A stretch of DNA of 61,910 nucleotides from Streptomyces roseochromogenus subsp. oscitans DS 12.976. Its GTDB lineage: Bacteria; Actinomycetota; Actinomycetes; Streptomycetales; Streptomycetaceae. The translations under genes were made by a program, and so were the position numbers. The notes below the pieces were generated by a model. It searched no databases. It was not told where the DNA came from and saw nothing but the letters and a program-made list of their open reading frames with translations. Numbering within the stretch: position 1 is the stretch's first letter; each line of letters starts with the position of its first letter. The stretch is from assembly GCF_000497445.1 (NCBI RefSeq), contig NZ_CM002285.1, positions 7,103,546 through 7,165,455 on the forward strand, written 5' to 3'. Positions 55,767 to 61,910 of this stretch are shown in pieces.

Positions 55767-56324
55767 TCAGACCACCGCGCCCCGCCCCGGATCGTCGCCG
55801 TCCTCCTCGTCGTCCGTGCGCATCCGCATCACCAGCGCGGCGAAGCCGCCCAGGAAGCCGCCGATGCCGAGGGTCGTCAGCCACCAGGTCATCTCCCAGC
55901 CGAGCAGCACCGCCAGGAGAAGGAGAACCGGCCCGCCCAGGACGCCCAGCCAGGCGAACTTCGCGGTGGTGTCGGCGGTCGGCAGCGGCGGCGGCTCCGG
56001 TGGGACGAAGTGGCCCTCGTCGTCCTCGTCGAAGTCGTCCTCGGCCGGCTCCGGGGCCGTGTAGTCGCGTGGGCCGACGCCGGGCGCGAACGAGACCGAG
56101 CTGCCCAGCGGCCGCACCGGCGCCTTGTCGGTGTCGCTCCCGGCGTCCTTCTCCGGCTCCGGCAGCGCCAGGTCCTCGACCGGCTTGAAGGGCCTGGCGC
56201 CCGGCGGATCCGGCGGCTCCTCGCCGAACCCGGCGACGATGGCGCGCCAGGCGGCGTCCTCGTCGAAGGACGCGCCCTGCTCGTCCGGCTCGCGGTCCTC
56301 GCGGTCGGACTCGTGCTCAGCCAC
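55767..56324 (-). CDS. Conserved acidic membrane protein
   Basis: 185 aa from GTG 56322-56324, AAGGGA ~9 bases upstream, overlapping the esterase stop. Acidic N-terminal ~110 residues (FDEDAAWRAIVAGFGEEPPD) with a Pro/Asp/Glu-rich linker, then two transmembrane helices (~130-175) and an acidic tail. Frequent in Streptomyces, function unknown. Probably translated with the esterase. Confidence 0.8.
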   Translation of the reverse strand: MAEHESDREDREPDEQGASFDEDAAWRAIVAGFGEEPPDPPGARPFKPVEDLALPEPEKDAGSDTDKAPVRPLGSSVSFAPGVGPRDYTAPEPAEDDFDEDDEGHFVPPEPPPLPTADTTAKFAWLGVLGGPVLLLLAVLLGWEMTWWLTTLGIGGFLGGFAALVMRMRTDDEEDGDDPGRGAVV

Positions 56325-57096
56325 CTGTGGCCGTCCCTTCCTTACCGAGACTGGGTGCGAGCCGGCCGACGAAGGCGAGGCTCTCCTCGAAGACCCGGTC
56401 CGCATCCTCGTCCAACGTCGCCACGTGGTAGCTGTGTTCCAGCACGATCTCCGTCACGTCCGTGGACGACACCCGGCTCAGCACACGGGCCGAGTCGACC
56501 GCCGGGACGACATGGTCCTGGGCGCTGCGCAGCAGCAGCAACGGCTGGGTGACCTGGGGCAGCTCGCCGTCCAGCCGGCGCAGGAACTGGCGCAGCGAGT
56601 GTGCCGCGTGCAGCGGCACCCGGTCGTACCCCAGCTCGGCCGCGCCCTCCTTCGCGATGTCGCTGGCGATGCCCTTCGTCGTCCGCACGAGATGGCGGGC
56701 CACCGGAAGGGCGTACGCCGACAGGCCGTGCACCTTGTTCGCCGGGTTGACGACCACCGCGCCCGCGACCCGCTCGCCGTGCCGGGCCGCGAGCCGGAGC
56801 GCCAGGGCGCCGCCCATGGACAGGCCCGCGACGAACACCCGGGAACAGCGCTCGGAGAGTTCGGCCAGCTCGCGGTCCACCTCCGCATACCAGTCCTGCC
56901 AGCCTGTGACCTGCATGTCCTCCCAGCGGGTGCCATGGCCGGGCAGCAGCGGCAGCGACACGGTCAGGCCGTGCGCCGCATGGTGCTCCGCCCAGGGGCG
57001 CAGCGACTGGGGCGAGCCGGTGAAGCCGTGGCAGAGGAGGACCCCCACTTCCCCGCCCTCGTGGCGGTACGGCTCGGCTCCGGGGAGGACCGGCAC
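56317..57096 (-). CDS. Alpha/beta-hydrolase carboxylesterase (Est30-like)
   Basis: 259 aa. GTG 57094-57096 is chosen: CAGGAG lies seven bases upstream and MPVLPGAEPYRHEGG is the usual family start; the frame is open further left. VLLCHGFTGSPQSLRPW (oxyanion loop), nucleophile in VAGLSMGGALALRLA, Asp in AQDHVVPAVDS and His in EHSYHVATLDEDAD. Related enzymes hydrolyse short-chain esters or monoglycerides. Divergent from plsC. Confidence 0.92.
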   Translation of the reverse strand: MPVLPGAEPYRHEGGEVGVLLCHGFTGSPQSLRPWAEHHAAHGLTVSLPLLPGHGTRWEDMQVTGWQDWYAEVDRELAELSERCSRVFVAGLSMGGALALRLAARHGERVAGAVVVNPANKVHGLSAYALPVARHLVRTTKGIASDIAKEGAAELGYDRVPLHAAHSLRQFLRRLDGELPQVTQPLLLLRSAQDHVVPAVDSARVLSRVSSTDVTEIVLEHSYHVATLDEDADRVFEESLAFVGRLAPSLGKEGTATGG

Positions 57097-57267
57097 CTTC
57101 GAGCTCCTGTTCCTGAAAAGGGCCCCACCGGTGGCCGGCGGAGGCGAGGGGAAAAATGCGCGGATGTGCTTCACCGTACGCGACCGCACTGACACCGACC
57201 AGGGTCGTCGGGCTCATTGACGGTCCTCCGGGTTAAGGTCTGTTCGACGGAAACAGGAGGCACACGG

Positions 57268-58014
57268 GTGTTGTACGGCACGATGAAGGTCGCCATCGGA
57301 GGGCCGCTGAAGGTCGCCTTCAGGCCCTGGGTGGAAGGCCTGGAGAACGTACCGGACGAGGGCGCCGCCATCCTGGCGAGCAATCACCTGTCCTTCTCGG
57401 ACTCGTTCTTCCTGCCGGCCGTCCTGGACCGCAAGGTCACCTTCATCGCGAAGGCGGAGTACTTCACCACTCCGGGCGTGAAGGGCCGGCTCACCGCGGC
57501 CTTCTTCAAGGGCGTCGGACAGCTCCCGGTGGACCGGTCCGGGGCGCGCGGCGCCGGCGAGGCCGCGATCAAGAGCGGCATAGAGGTGCTGGAGCGCGGC
57601 GAGTTGTTCGGCATCTACCCCGAGGGCACCCGCTCGCCCGACGGGCGGCTCTACCGGGGCAAGCCCGGCGGCCTCGCGCGCGTGGCGCTGGCCACCGGCG
57701 CGCCGGTCATTCCGGTGGCGATGATCGACACCGAGAAGATCCAGCCGCCCGGCAAGGTGATGCCGAAGCTGATGCGGCCCGGCATCCGTATCGGCAAGCC
57801 GCTGGACTTCAGCCGCTACGCCGGCATGGAGCACGACCGCTTCGTCCTGCGCGCCCTGACCGACGAGGTCATGTACGAGATCATGAAGCTCTCCGGCCAG
57901 GAGTACGTCGACATGTACGCGACCGCCGCCAAGCGGCAGATCGCGGAGGCGGCGAAGGCGGCCAAGGAAGCCGAGAAGGCCGAGAAGACAGCGGAGAAGA
58001 AGGCGGAGGCCTGA
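57268..58014 (+). CDS. plsC: 1-acyl-sn-glycerol-3-phosphate acyltransferase (PlsC)
   Basis: 248 aa from GTG 57268, CAGGAGG seven bases upstream. Acyltransferase motifs: SNHLSFSDSFFLP (NHx4D), FKGVGQLPVDRSG, IYPEGTRSPDGRLYRG and VPVAMID-type block GAPVIPVAMID. The Ala/Lys/Glu-rich C-terminal helix (~225-248) is typical of actinobacterial members. Makes phosphatidic acid on the inner membrane face. Precedes macS by 32 bp. Confidence 0.93.
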   Translation: MLYGTMKVAIGGPLKVAFRPWVEGLENVPDEGAAILASNHLSFSDSFFLPAVLDRKVTFIAKAEYFTTPGVKGRLTAAFFKGVGQLPVDRSGARGAGEAAIKSGIEVLERGELFGIYPEGTRSPDGRLYRGKPGGLARVALATGAPVIPVAMIDTEKIQPPGKVMPKLMRPGIRIGKPLDFSRYAGMEHDRFVLRALTDEVMYEIMKLSGQEYVDMYATAAKRQIAEAAKAAKEAEKAEKTAEKKAEA

Positions 58015-58046
58015 CGGAGGGGCCGGGGGAGCAGGGGGGCGGGGAC

Positions 58047-59267
58047 ATGCCCAAGCGCGAGCGCGTCATGCGGATGTCGGTCGAGCTGCCGCTGTGGCGC
58101 GCGCTCGCCGGCTACCGCGTGCTGACCATGCTGTACGCCATCGCCCTGTGCGTCACCAGGTACGACCTCTATGTGCGCCCCTGGATCGCCGTCGGCTACT
58201 TCGCCGTCCTGCTCGTCTGGACCCTCGCCACTCTGCCGAGGGTGCGGAACGCGGCGAGCTGCCCCAAGCGCTTCCTGATGGCCGATCTGACCATCGCGCT
58301 CGCCGGCATCCTGCTCACCCCGCTCGCCGACAGCCATCAGCCGGTCGACGGCGGCCCCACGCTGCCGACGATATGGACCGGCGGCGCGGTACTGGCCTTC
58401 GCGATCAAGGGCGGCTGGCGCTGGGCCGCCGTCGCCTCTACGGCGGTTGCCGCCGCCAACCTGATCGAGCGCGGCCATCCCGCCCGGGACACCGTGCACA
58501 GCCTGATCCTGGTCTGGGTGGCCTCGATCGCCGTCGGCTACGTCGTGGAGGTCGCCCGCGCCTCCGAGCGCACCCTCGCCCGCGCCCTGGAGATCGAGGC
58601 GGCGACCCGGGAGCGGGAGCGGCTGGCCCGGGACATCCACGACGGCGTGCTGCAGGTGCTGGCGATGGTGCAGCGGCGCGGCGCGGTCATCGGCGGCGAG
58701 GCTGCGGAGCTGGGACGGCTCGCGGGGGAGCAGGAGGCGGCGCTGCGCACGCTGGTCTCGGGCGGTCTGGTGCCGGTCTCCCGGGTGTCGGAGGACGCCT
58801 GCGCCGGAGCGGTCGTACGAGCGGTGGACGAGCCCGATGACGAGGGCCCCGTCGATCTGCGGGCGCTGCTGGCGTCCTGGGTGGGGGCCCGGGTGAGCCT
58901 GGCCGAGCCCGGGGCGCCGGTCGAGCTGCCCCGGCCGGCCGCGCGGGAGCTGGCCGCGGCGGTCGGCGCCGCCCTGGACAACGTACGCAAGCACGCGGGC
59001 GGCGAGGCCCGGGCCTGGATCCTGGTCGAGGACGAGCCGGACGAGATCGTCGTGACCGTCCGGGACGACGGCCCCGGCATCCCCGCGGGCCGGCTCGCCC
59101 AGGCAGAGGGCGAGGGCCGGCTCGGCGTGGCCCAGTCGATCCGGGGGCGGCTGCGCGACCTGGGCGGCAGCGCCGAGCTGATCTCCGTCCCCGGACAGGG
59201 CACGGAAGTCGAACTGAAGGTACCGAGGACGAAGGTGCCGAAGAACGCGAAGGCGGAGCGTCGATGA
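58047..59267 (+). CDS. macS: Sensor histidine kinase MacS
   Basis: 406 aa, ATG 58047. Membrane segments between ~18 and ~170 (five or six), no large sensor domain. The HisKA_3-like segment reads ERLARDIHDGVLQVLAMVQR with the phospho-His, and HATPase_c reads GAALDNVRKHAGGEA, VRDDGPGIPAGRL and GRLGVAQSIRGRL. The assignment to MacS (morphogenesis and actinorhodin regulator system of S. coelicolor) rests on its neighbourhood beside pfkA and plsC. Overlaps macR by four bases. Confidence 0.85.
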   Translation: MPKRERVMRMSVELPLWRALAGYRVLTMLYAIALCVTRYDLYVRPWIAVGYFAVLLVWTLATLPRVRNAASCPKRFLMADLTIALAGILLTPLADSHQPVDGGPTLPTIWTGGAVLAFAIKGGWRWAAVASTAVAAANLIERGHPARDTVHSLILVWVASIAVGYVVEVARASERTLARALEIEAATRERERLARDIHDGVLQVLAMVQRRGAVIGGEAAELGRLAGEQEAALRTLVSGGLVPVSRVSEDACAGAVVRAVDEPDDEGPVDLRALLASWVGARVSLAEPGAPVELPRPAARELAAAVGAALDNVRKHAGGEARAWILVEDEPDEIVVTVRDDGPGIPAGRLAQAEGEGRLGVAQSIRGRLRDLGGSAELISVPGQGTEVELKVPRTKVPKNAKAERR

Positions 59268-59953
59268 GCGATCAAGCGATCGATCAGCAGGACCCGGTCA
59301 AGGTCATGGTGGTGGACGACCACCCCATGTGGCGCGACGCGGTCGCCCGGGACCTGGCCGAGTCCGGCTTCGAAGTGGTCGCGACGGCCGGCGACGGCGA
59401 GCAGGCGGTCCGCCGCGCCAGGGCCGCCGCCCCCGACGTCCTCGTGCTGGACCTCAACCTGCCCGCCAAGCCCGGTGTTCAGGTGTGCAAGGAACTGGTC
59501 GGCCACAACCCGGCGTTGCGCGTCCTGGTCCTCTCCGCGAGCGGTGAGCACGCCGACGTGCTGGAGGCCGTGAAGTCCGGCGCGACCGGCTATCTGCTGA
59601 AGTCGGCCTCCACCGAGGAGTTGCTGGACGCCGTGCGCCGTACCGCTGTTGGCGACCCGGTGTTCACGCCGGGCCTCGCCGGACTGGTCCTCGGCGAGTA
59701 CCGCCGCCTGGCCTCCGAGCCCGCGCCCGCCCCCGACACCGACGAGCCCGGCGCGCCCCGGCTGACGGACCGCGAGACGGAGGTGCTGCGGCTGGTCGCC
59801 AAGGGCCTGAGCTACAAGCAGATCGCCGAACGCCTCGTCATCTCCCACCGCACGGTCCAGAACCACGTGCAGAACACCCTCGGCAAGCTCCAACTGCACA
59901 ACAGGGTCGAGCTGGTGCGGTACGCCATAGAGCGCGGCCTCGACGAGGAGTAG
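59264..59953 (+). CDS. macR: NarL-family response regulator MacR
   Basis: 229 aa, ATG 59264 overlapping macS (ATGA). Receiver: MVVDDHPMWRDAVARDLAES, phospho-acceptor in VLVLDLNLPAKPG, LVLSASGEH, and LLKSASTEELLDAV with the switch Lys. LuxR HTH at the end (LTDRETEVLRLVAKGLSYKQ, SHRTVQNHVQNTLGKLQLHN). MacR is reported in S. coelicolor to affect development and actinorhodin through membrane-protein targets. Confidence 0.87.
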   Translation: MSDQAIDQQDPVKVMVVDDHPMWRDAVARDLAESGFEVVATAGDGEQAVRRARAAAPDVLVLDLNLPAKPGVQVCKELVGHNPALRVLVLSASGEHADVLEAVKSGATGYLLKSASTEELLDAVRRTAVGDPVFTPGLAGLVLGEYRRLASEPAPAPDTDEPGAPRLTDRETEVLRLVAKGLSYKQIAERLVISHRTVQNHVQNTLGKLQLHNRVELVRYAIERGLDEE

Positions 59954-59957
59954 CACA

Positions 59958-59975
59958 GCCGGAGCGCTCTCCGGC
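59958..59975 (+). terminator. Small hairpin after macR
   Basis: Perfect 7-bp arms GCCGGAG / CTCCGGC with a 4-nt loop, five bases after the macR stop. Weak as a terminator by itself. Confidence 0.45.
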
Positions 59976-60071
59976 AATGCGCCGAAATCACCCGTCCCGC
60001 CCCTCCCGGTGTGACCTGAGTCACCATTAGCGTGACCGGGTGTCAGGGAACCGCGGTGAAGGGACATTTCC

Positions 60072-61100
60072 ATGCGCGTCGGAGTACTGACCGGAGGCGG
60101 CGACTGCCCCGGGCTCAACGCCGTCATCCGGGCCATCGTCCGTAAGGGCGTGCAGGAATACGGCTATGACTTCGTCGGCTTCCGGGACGGCTGGCGCGGT
60201 CCTCTCGAAGGCGACACCGTCCGTCTCGACATCCCCGCGGTGCGCGGCACCCTGCCCCGCGGCGGCACCATTCTCGGCTCCTCCCGCACCAATCCCCTCA
60301 AGGCGGAGAACGGCATCCGCCGGATCAAGGACAACCTGGTCAAGCTGGACGTCCAGGCCCTCATCGCGATCGGCGGCGAGGACACCCTGGGCGTCGCCGC
60401 GCGGCTGTCCGACGAGTACGCGGTGCCCTGCGTCGGGGTGCCCAAGACGATCGACAACGACCTGTCGGCCACCGACTACACCTTCGGCTTCGACACCGCC
60501 GTCAACATCGCCACCGAGGCCATCGACCGGCTGCACACCACCGCCGAGTCCCATATGCGGGTCCTGGTCGTGGAGGTGATGGGCCGGCACGCCGGCTGGA
60601 TCGCCATCCACTCGGGGCTGGCCGGCGGCGCCAACGTCATCCTCATCCCCGAGCAGCGCTTCGACGTCGAGCAGGTCTGCGCCTGGGTGACCTCCCGCTT
60701 CCGGGCGTCGTACGCGCCGATCGTGGTCGTCGCCGAGGGTGCCATGCCCAAGGACGGCGACGTGGTGCTCAAGGACGGCTCGCTGGACTCCTTCGGGCAC
60801 GTCCGGCTCTCCGGGGTCGGCGAGTGGCTGGCCAAGGAGATCGAGAGCCGCACCGGAAAGGAGGCGCGGACCACGGTCCTCGGCCATGTCCAGCGCGGCG
60901 GCACGCCCAGCGCCTTCGACCGCTGGCTCGCCACCCGCTTCGGCCTGCACGCCATCGAGTGCGTCCACGACGGCGACTTCGGCAAGATGGTCGCCCTGCG
61001 CGCCACCGACATCGTCCGCGTTCCGCTGGCCGAGGCCACGGCCAAGCTGAAGACGGTGGACCCGAAGCTGTATCAGGAAGTCGGCGTGTTCTTCGGCTGA
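60072..61100 (+). CDS. pfkA: 6-phosphofructokinase (group III)
   Basis: 342 aa, ATG 60072, GAAGGGA nine bases upstream. Phosphorylates fructose 6-phosphate. MRVGVLTGGGDCPGLNAVIR at the N-terminus; PKTIDNDLSATDYTFGFDTA with catalytic Asp128; EVMGRHAGWIA; GHVQRGGTPSAFDRWLATR. At the phosphoryl-donor site the motif is GGEDT with Asp104, and Lys125 precedes TIDND, residues usually linked to pyrophosphate use. S. coelicolor enzymes of this group are nevertheless reported as ATP-dependent. Confidence 0.95.
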   Translation: MRVGVLTGGGDCPGLNAVIRAIVRKGVQEYGYDFVGFRDGWRGPLEGDTVRLDIPAVRGTLPRGGTILGSSRTNPLKAENGIRRIKDNLVKLDVQALIAIGGEDTLGVAARLSDEYAVPCVGVPKTIDNDLSATDYTFGFDTAVNIATEAIDRLHTTAESHMRVLVVEVMGRHAGWIAIHSGLAGGANVILIPEQRFDVEQVCAWVTSRFRASYAPIVVVAEGAMPKDGDVVLKDGSLDSFGHVRLSGVGEWLAKEIESRTGKEARTTVLGHVQRGGTPSAFDRWLATRFGLHAIECVHDGDFGKMVALRATDIVRVPLAEATAKLKTVDPKLYQEVGVFFG

Positions 61101-61106
61101 CAGTCC

Positions 61107-61146
61107 GGTCGGGGCCCGGGGAGCGAGTGGTCCCCGGGCCCCGACC
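61107..61146. terminator. Bidirectional terminator between pfkA and trpEG
   Basis: Perfect 16-bp arms GGTCGGGGCCCGGGGA and complement with an 8-nt loop. Confidence 0.9.
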
Positions 61147-61148
61147 GC

Positions 61149-61910
61149 TCACCTCGCCCTGCTCGCCCCGCGCAGCTGACCGACCAGCTCCCGTACGACT
61201 GCGGCCCCGTTCAGGGTCAGGATCGACTCCGGGTGGAACTGCACCCCGGCGAACCCAGGGCCCCGTACCGCATGCACCTCTCCGTTCGCCGCCTGGCTCA
61301 CCTCGATGCCGTGCGCGGCCAGTTCCCGGGCCGCCTCCTCGTCGCAGCGGGCGACGAAGCTGTTGTAGAAGCCGACGGTCTCGGCCCGCCCGAACAGGTC
61401 GATCGTGGTCTGCGCCCCCTGGTACGGCACTTCCTTGCGGACGATGTCCAGCCCCAGCTCGGCCGCGATCAGCTCATGGCCCAGGCAGACGCCCAGCACC
61501 CCGTGCCGGTGCTCCCGGAGCACGGTGGTGGTCAGCTCGCGCAGGAACCGCATCCTGGGGTCGGCGAGATCCGCCGGGTCGCCCGGGCCGGGGCCGAGCA
61601 CCACCGGGCCCTCGTGCGCGAGCACGGCCGCCCGCAGCCCCGGCTCGTCGTACCGCCGTACCGTCACCTCCAGGCCGCCCGAGCGCAGCACATGCGCCAG
61701 CATCGCGGTGAAGGTGTCCTCGCCGTCGACGACGAGGGCATGGCCGGTCAGCTCCTCGGCCGGCTCCTGCATCCGCAGCCAGAAGGGCGCGAGCGCCGCC
61801 CTTCGGCCGTCCAGCGCCGCCCGCACCCGCGGGTCGTCGGCCAGCCGGGGCCGCTCCCGGTCCGCGCGCGGCCGGGACGGCCGTACCCCGAGGGCCGCGA
61901 GCACGCCCGC
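61149..61910 (-). CDS. Fused anthranilate synthase, glutaminase (TrpG) part, cut by the right edge
   Basis: About 254 codons are visible, open through the window end. The C-terminal ~185 residues are a class I glutamine amidotransferase: VVLGPGPGDPADL, the nucleophile Cys in GVLGVCLGHELIAAEL, and GVQFHPESILT with catalytic His-Glu. The preceding RAALAPFWLRMQEPAEELTG looks like the linker after a TrpE domain, as in the TrpE-TrpG (PhzE-like) fusions of Streptomyces. Supplies anthranilate for trpD or secondary metabolism. The apparent GTG at 61904 is internal, not a start. Confidence 0.85.
   Translation of the reverse strand, partial: AGVLAALGVRPSRPRADRERPRLADDPRVRAALDGRRAALAPFWLRMQEPAEELTGHALVVDGEDTFTAMLAHVLRSGGLEVTVRRYDEPGLRAAVLAHEGPVVLGPGPGDPADLADPRMRFLRELTTTVLREHRHGVLGVCLGHELIAAELGLDIVRKEVPYQGAQTTIDLFGRAETVGFYNSFVARCDEEAARELAAHGIEVSQAANGEVHAVRGPGFAGVQFHPESILTLNGAAVVRELVGQLRGASRAR

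Overview
This window is a very GC-rich (roughly 70% by eye) stretch of actinobacterial chromosome, almost certainly from a Streptomyces. Evidence: GTG/TTG starts and four-base stop/start overlaps are frequent, long antisense shadow frames lie over nearly every gene, and the gene content and order match the conserved Streptomyces core (ctaCDF, ctaE-qcrCAB, trpD, a SAM-IV riboswitch, glucokinase beside its small upstream partner, macRS beside pfkA, and a fused anthranilate synthase). I see no rRNA, tRNA, CRISPR array, prophage or transposase.

Layout. 1-2.8 kb: tail of an unknown gene whose 3' end is duplicated, then a rhomboid-like membrane protein and a DUF2156 (lysyltransferase-type) membrane protein. 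2.9-6.8 kb: cobT, a zinc-ribbon methyltransferase, and cobU fused to a degenerate metallo-beta-lactamase domain. 6.8-16 kb: HtrA-like lipoprotein, methyltransferase, DUF3043 protein, pspA-pspAA, a NarL-type two-component pair and a large RND transporter (an envelope-stress-flavoured block). 16-22.3 kb: nadA divergent from an A-type Fe-S carrier around a nested palindrome, a membrane protein, a PfkB-family kinase, and a cysteine desulfurase-TusA fusion. 22.6-32 kb: the respiratory block, ctaCDF and ctaE-qcrCAB (aa3 oxidase and bcc complex), separated by an L,D-transpeptidase lipoprotein and a pseudo-receiver. 32.1-36 kb: trpD, a SAM-IV riboswitch with a short leader ORF before a cysteine-desulfurase-like enzyme, then rhomboid and stand-alone Lrp effector domain. 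36-42 kb: zinc-ribbon protein, NYN nuclease-like protein, two tandem NlpC/P60 cell-wall hydrolases and a metallopeptidase-like lipoprotein. 42-48 kb: GT87 and PimB-like glycosyltransferases, a Tat-exported cholesterol oxidase and an acyl-CoA ligase. 48.5-55.8 kb: phosphoesterase, SRPBCC protein, ArsA-like protein with an altered P-loop, glk cluster, EEP-family hydrolase, a deleted serine-hydrolase pseudogene and a TetR regulator. 55.8-61.9 kb: esterase, plsC, macS-macR, pfkA and the 3' part of fused trpEG.

How it fits together. Most of the window is central metabolism and envelope biology: electron transport, Fe-S and sulfur transfer, NAD and cobalamin synthesis, glycolytic entry, phospholipid and mannolipid synthesis, and peptidoglycan remodelling. 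The least expected content lies between the genes: a SAM-IV riboswitch whose downstream sequence can form mutually exclusive structures around the ribosome site of a six-codon leader ORF; two non-autonomous inverted-repeat elements that share a central hairpin but have unrelated arms; a ~100-bp composite repeat present in both orientations; a 16-bp motif found at three gene ends; and several candidate operators.
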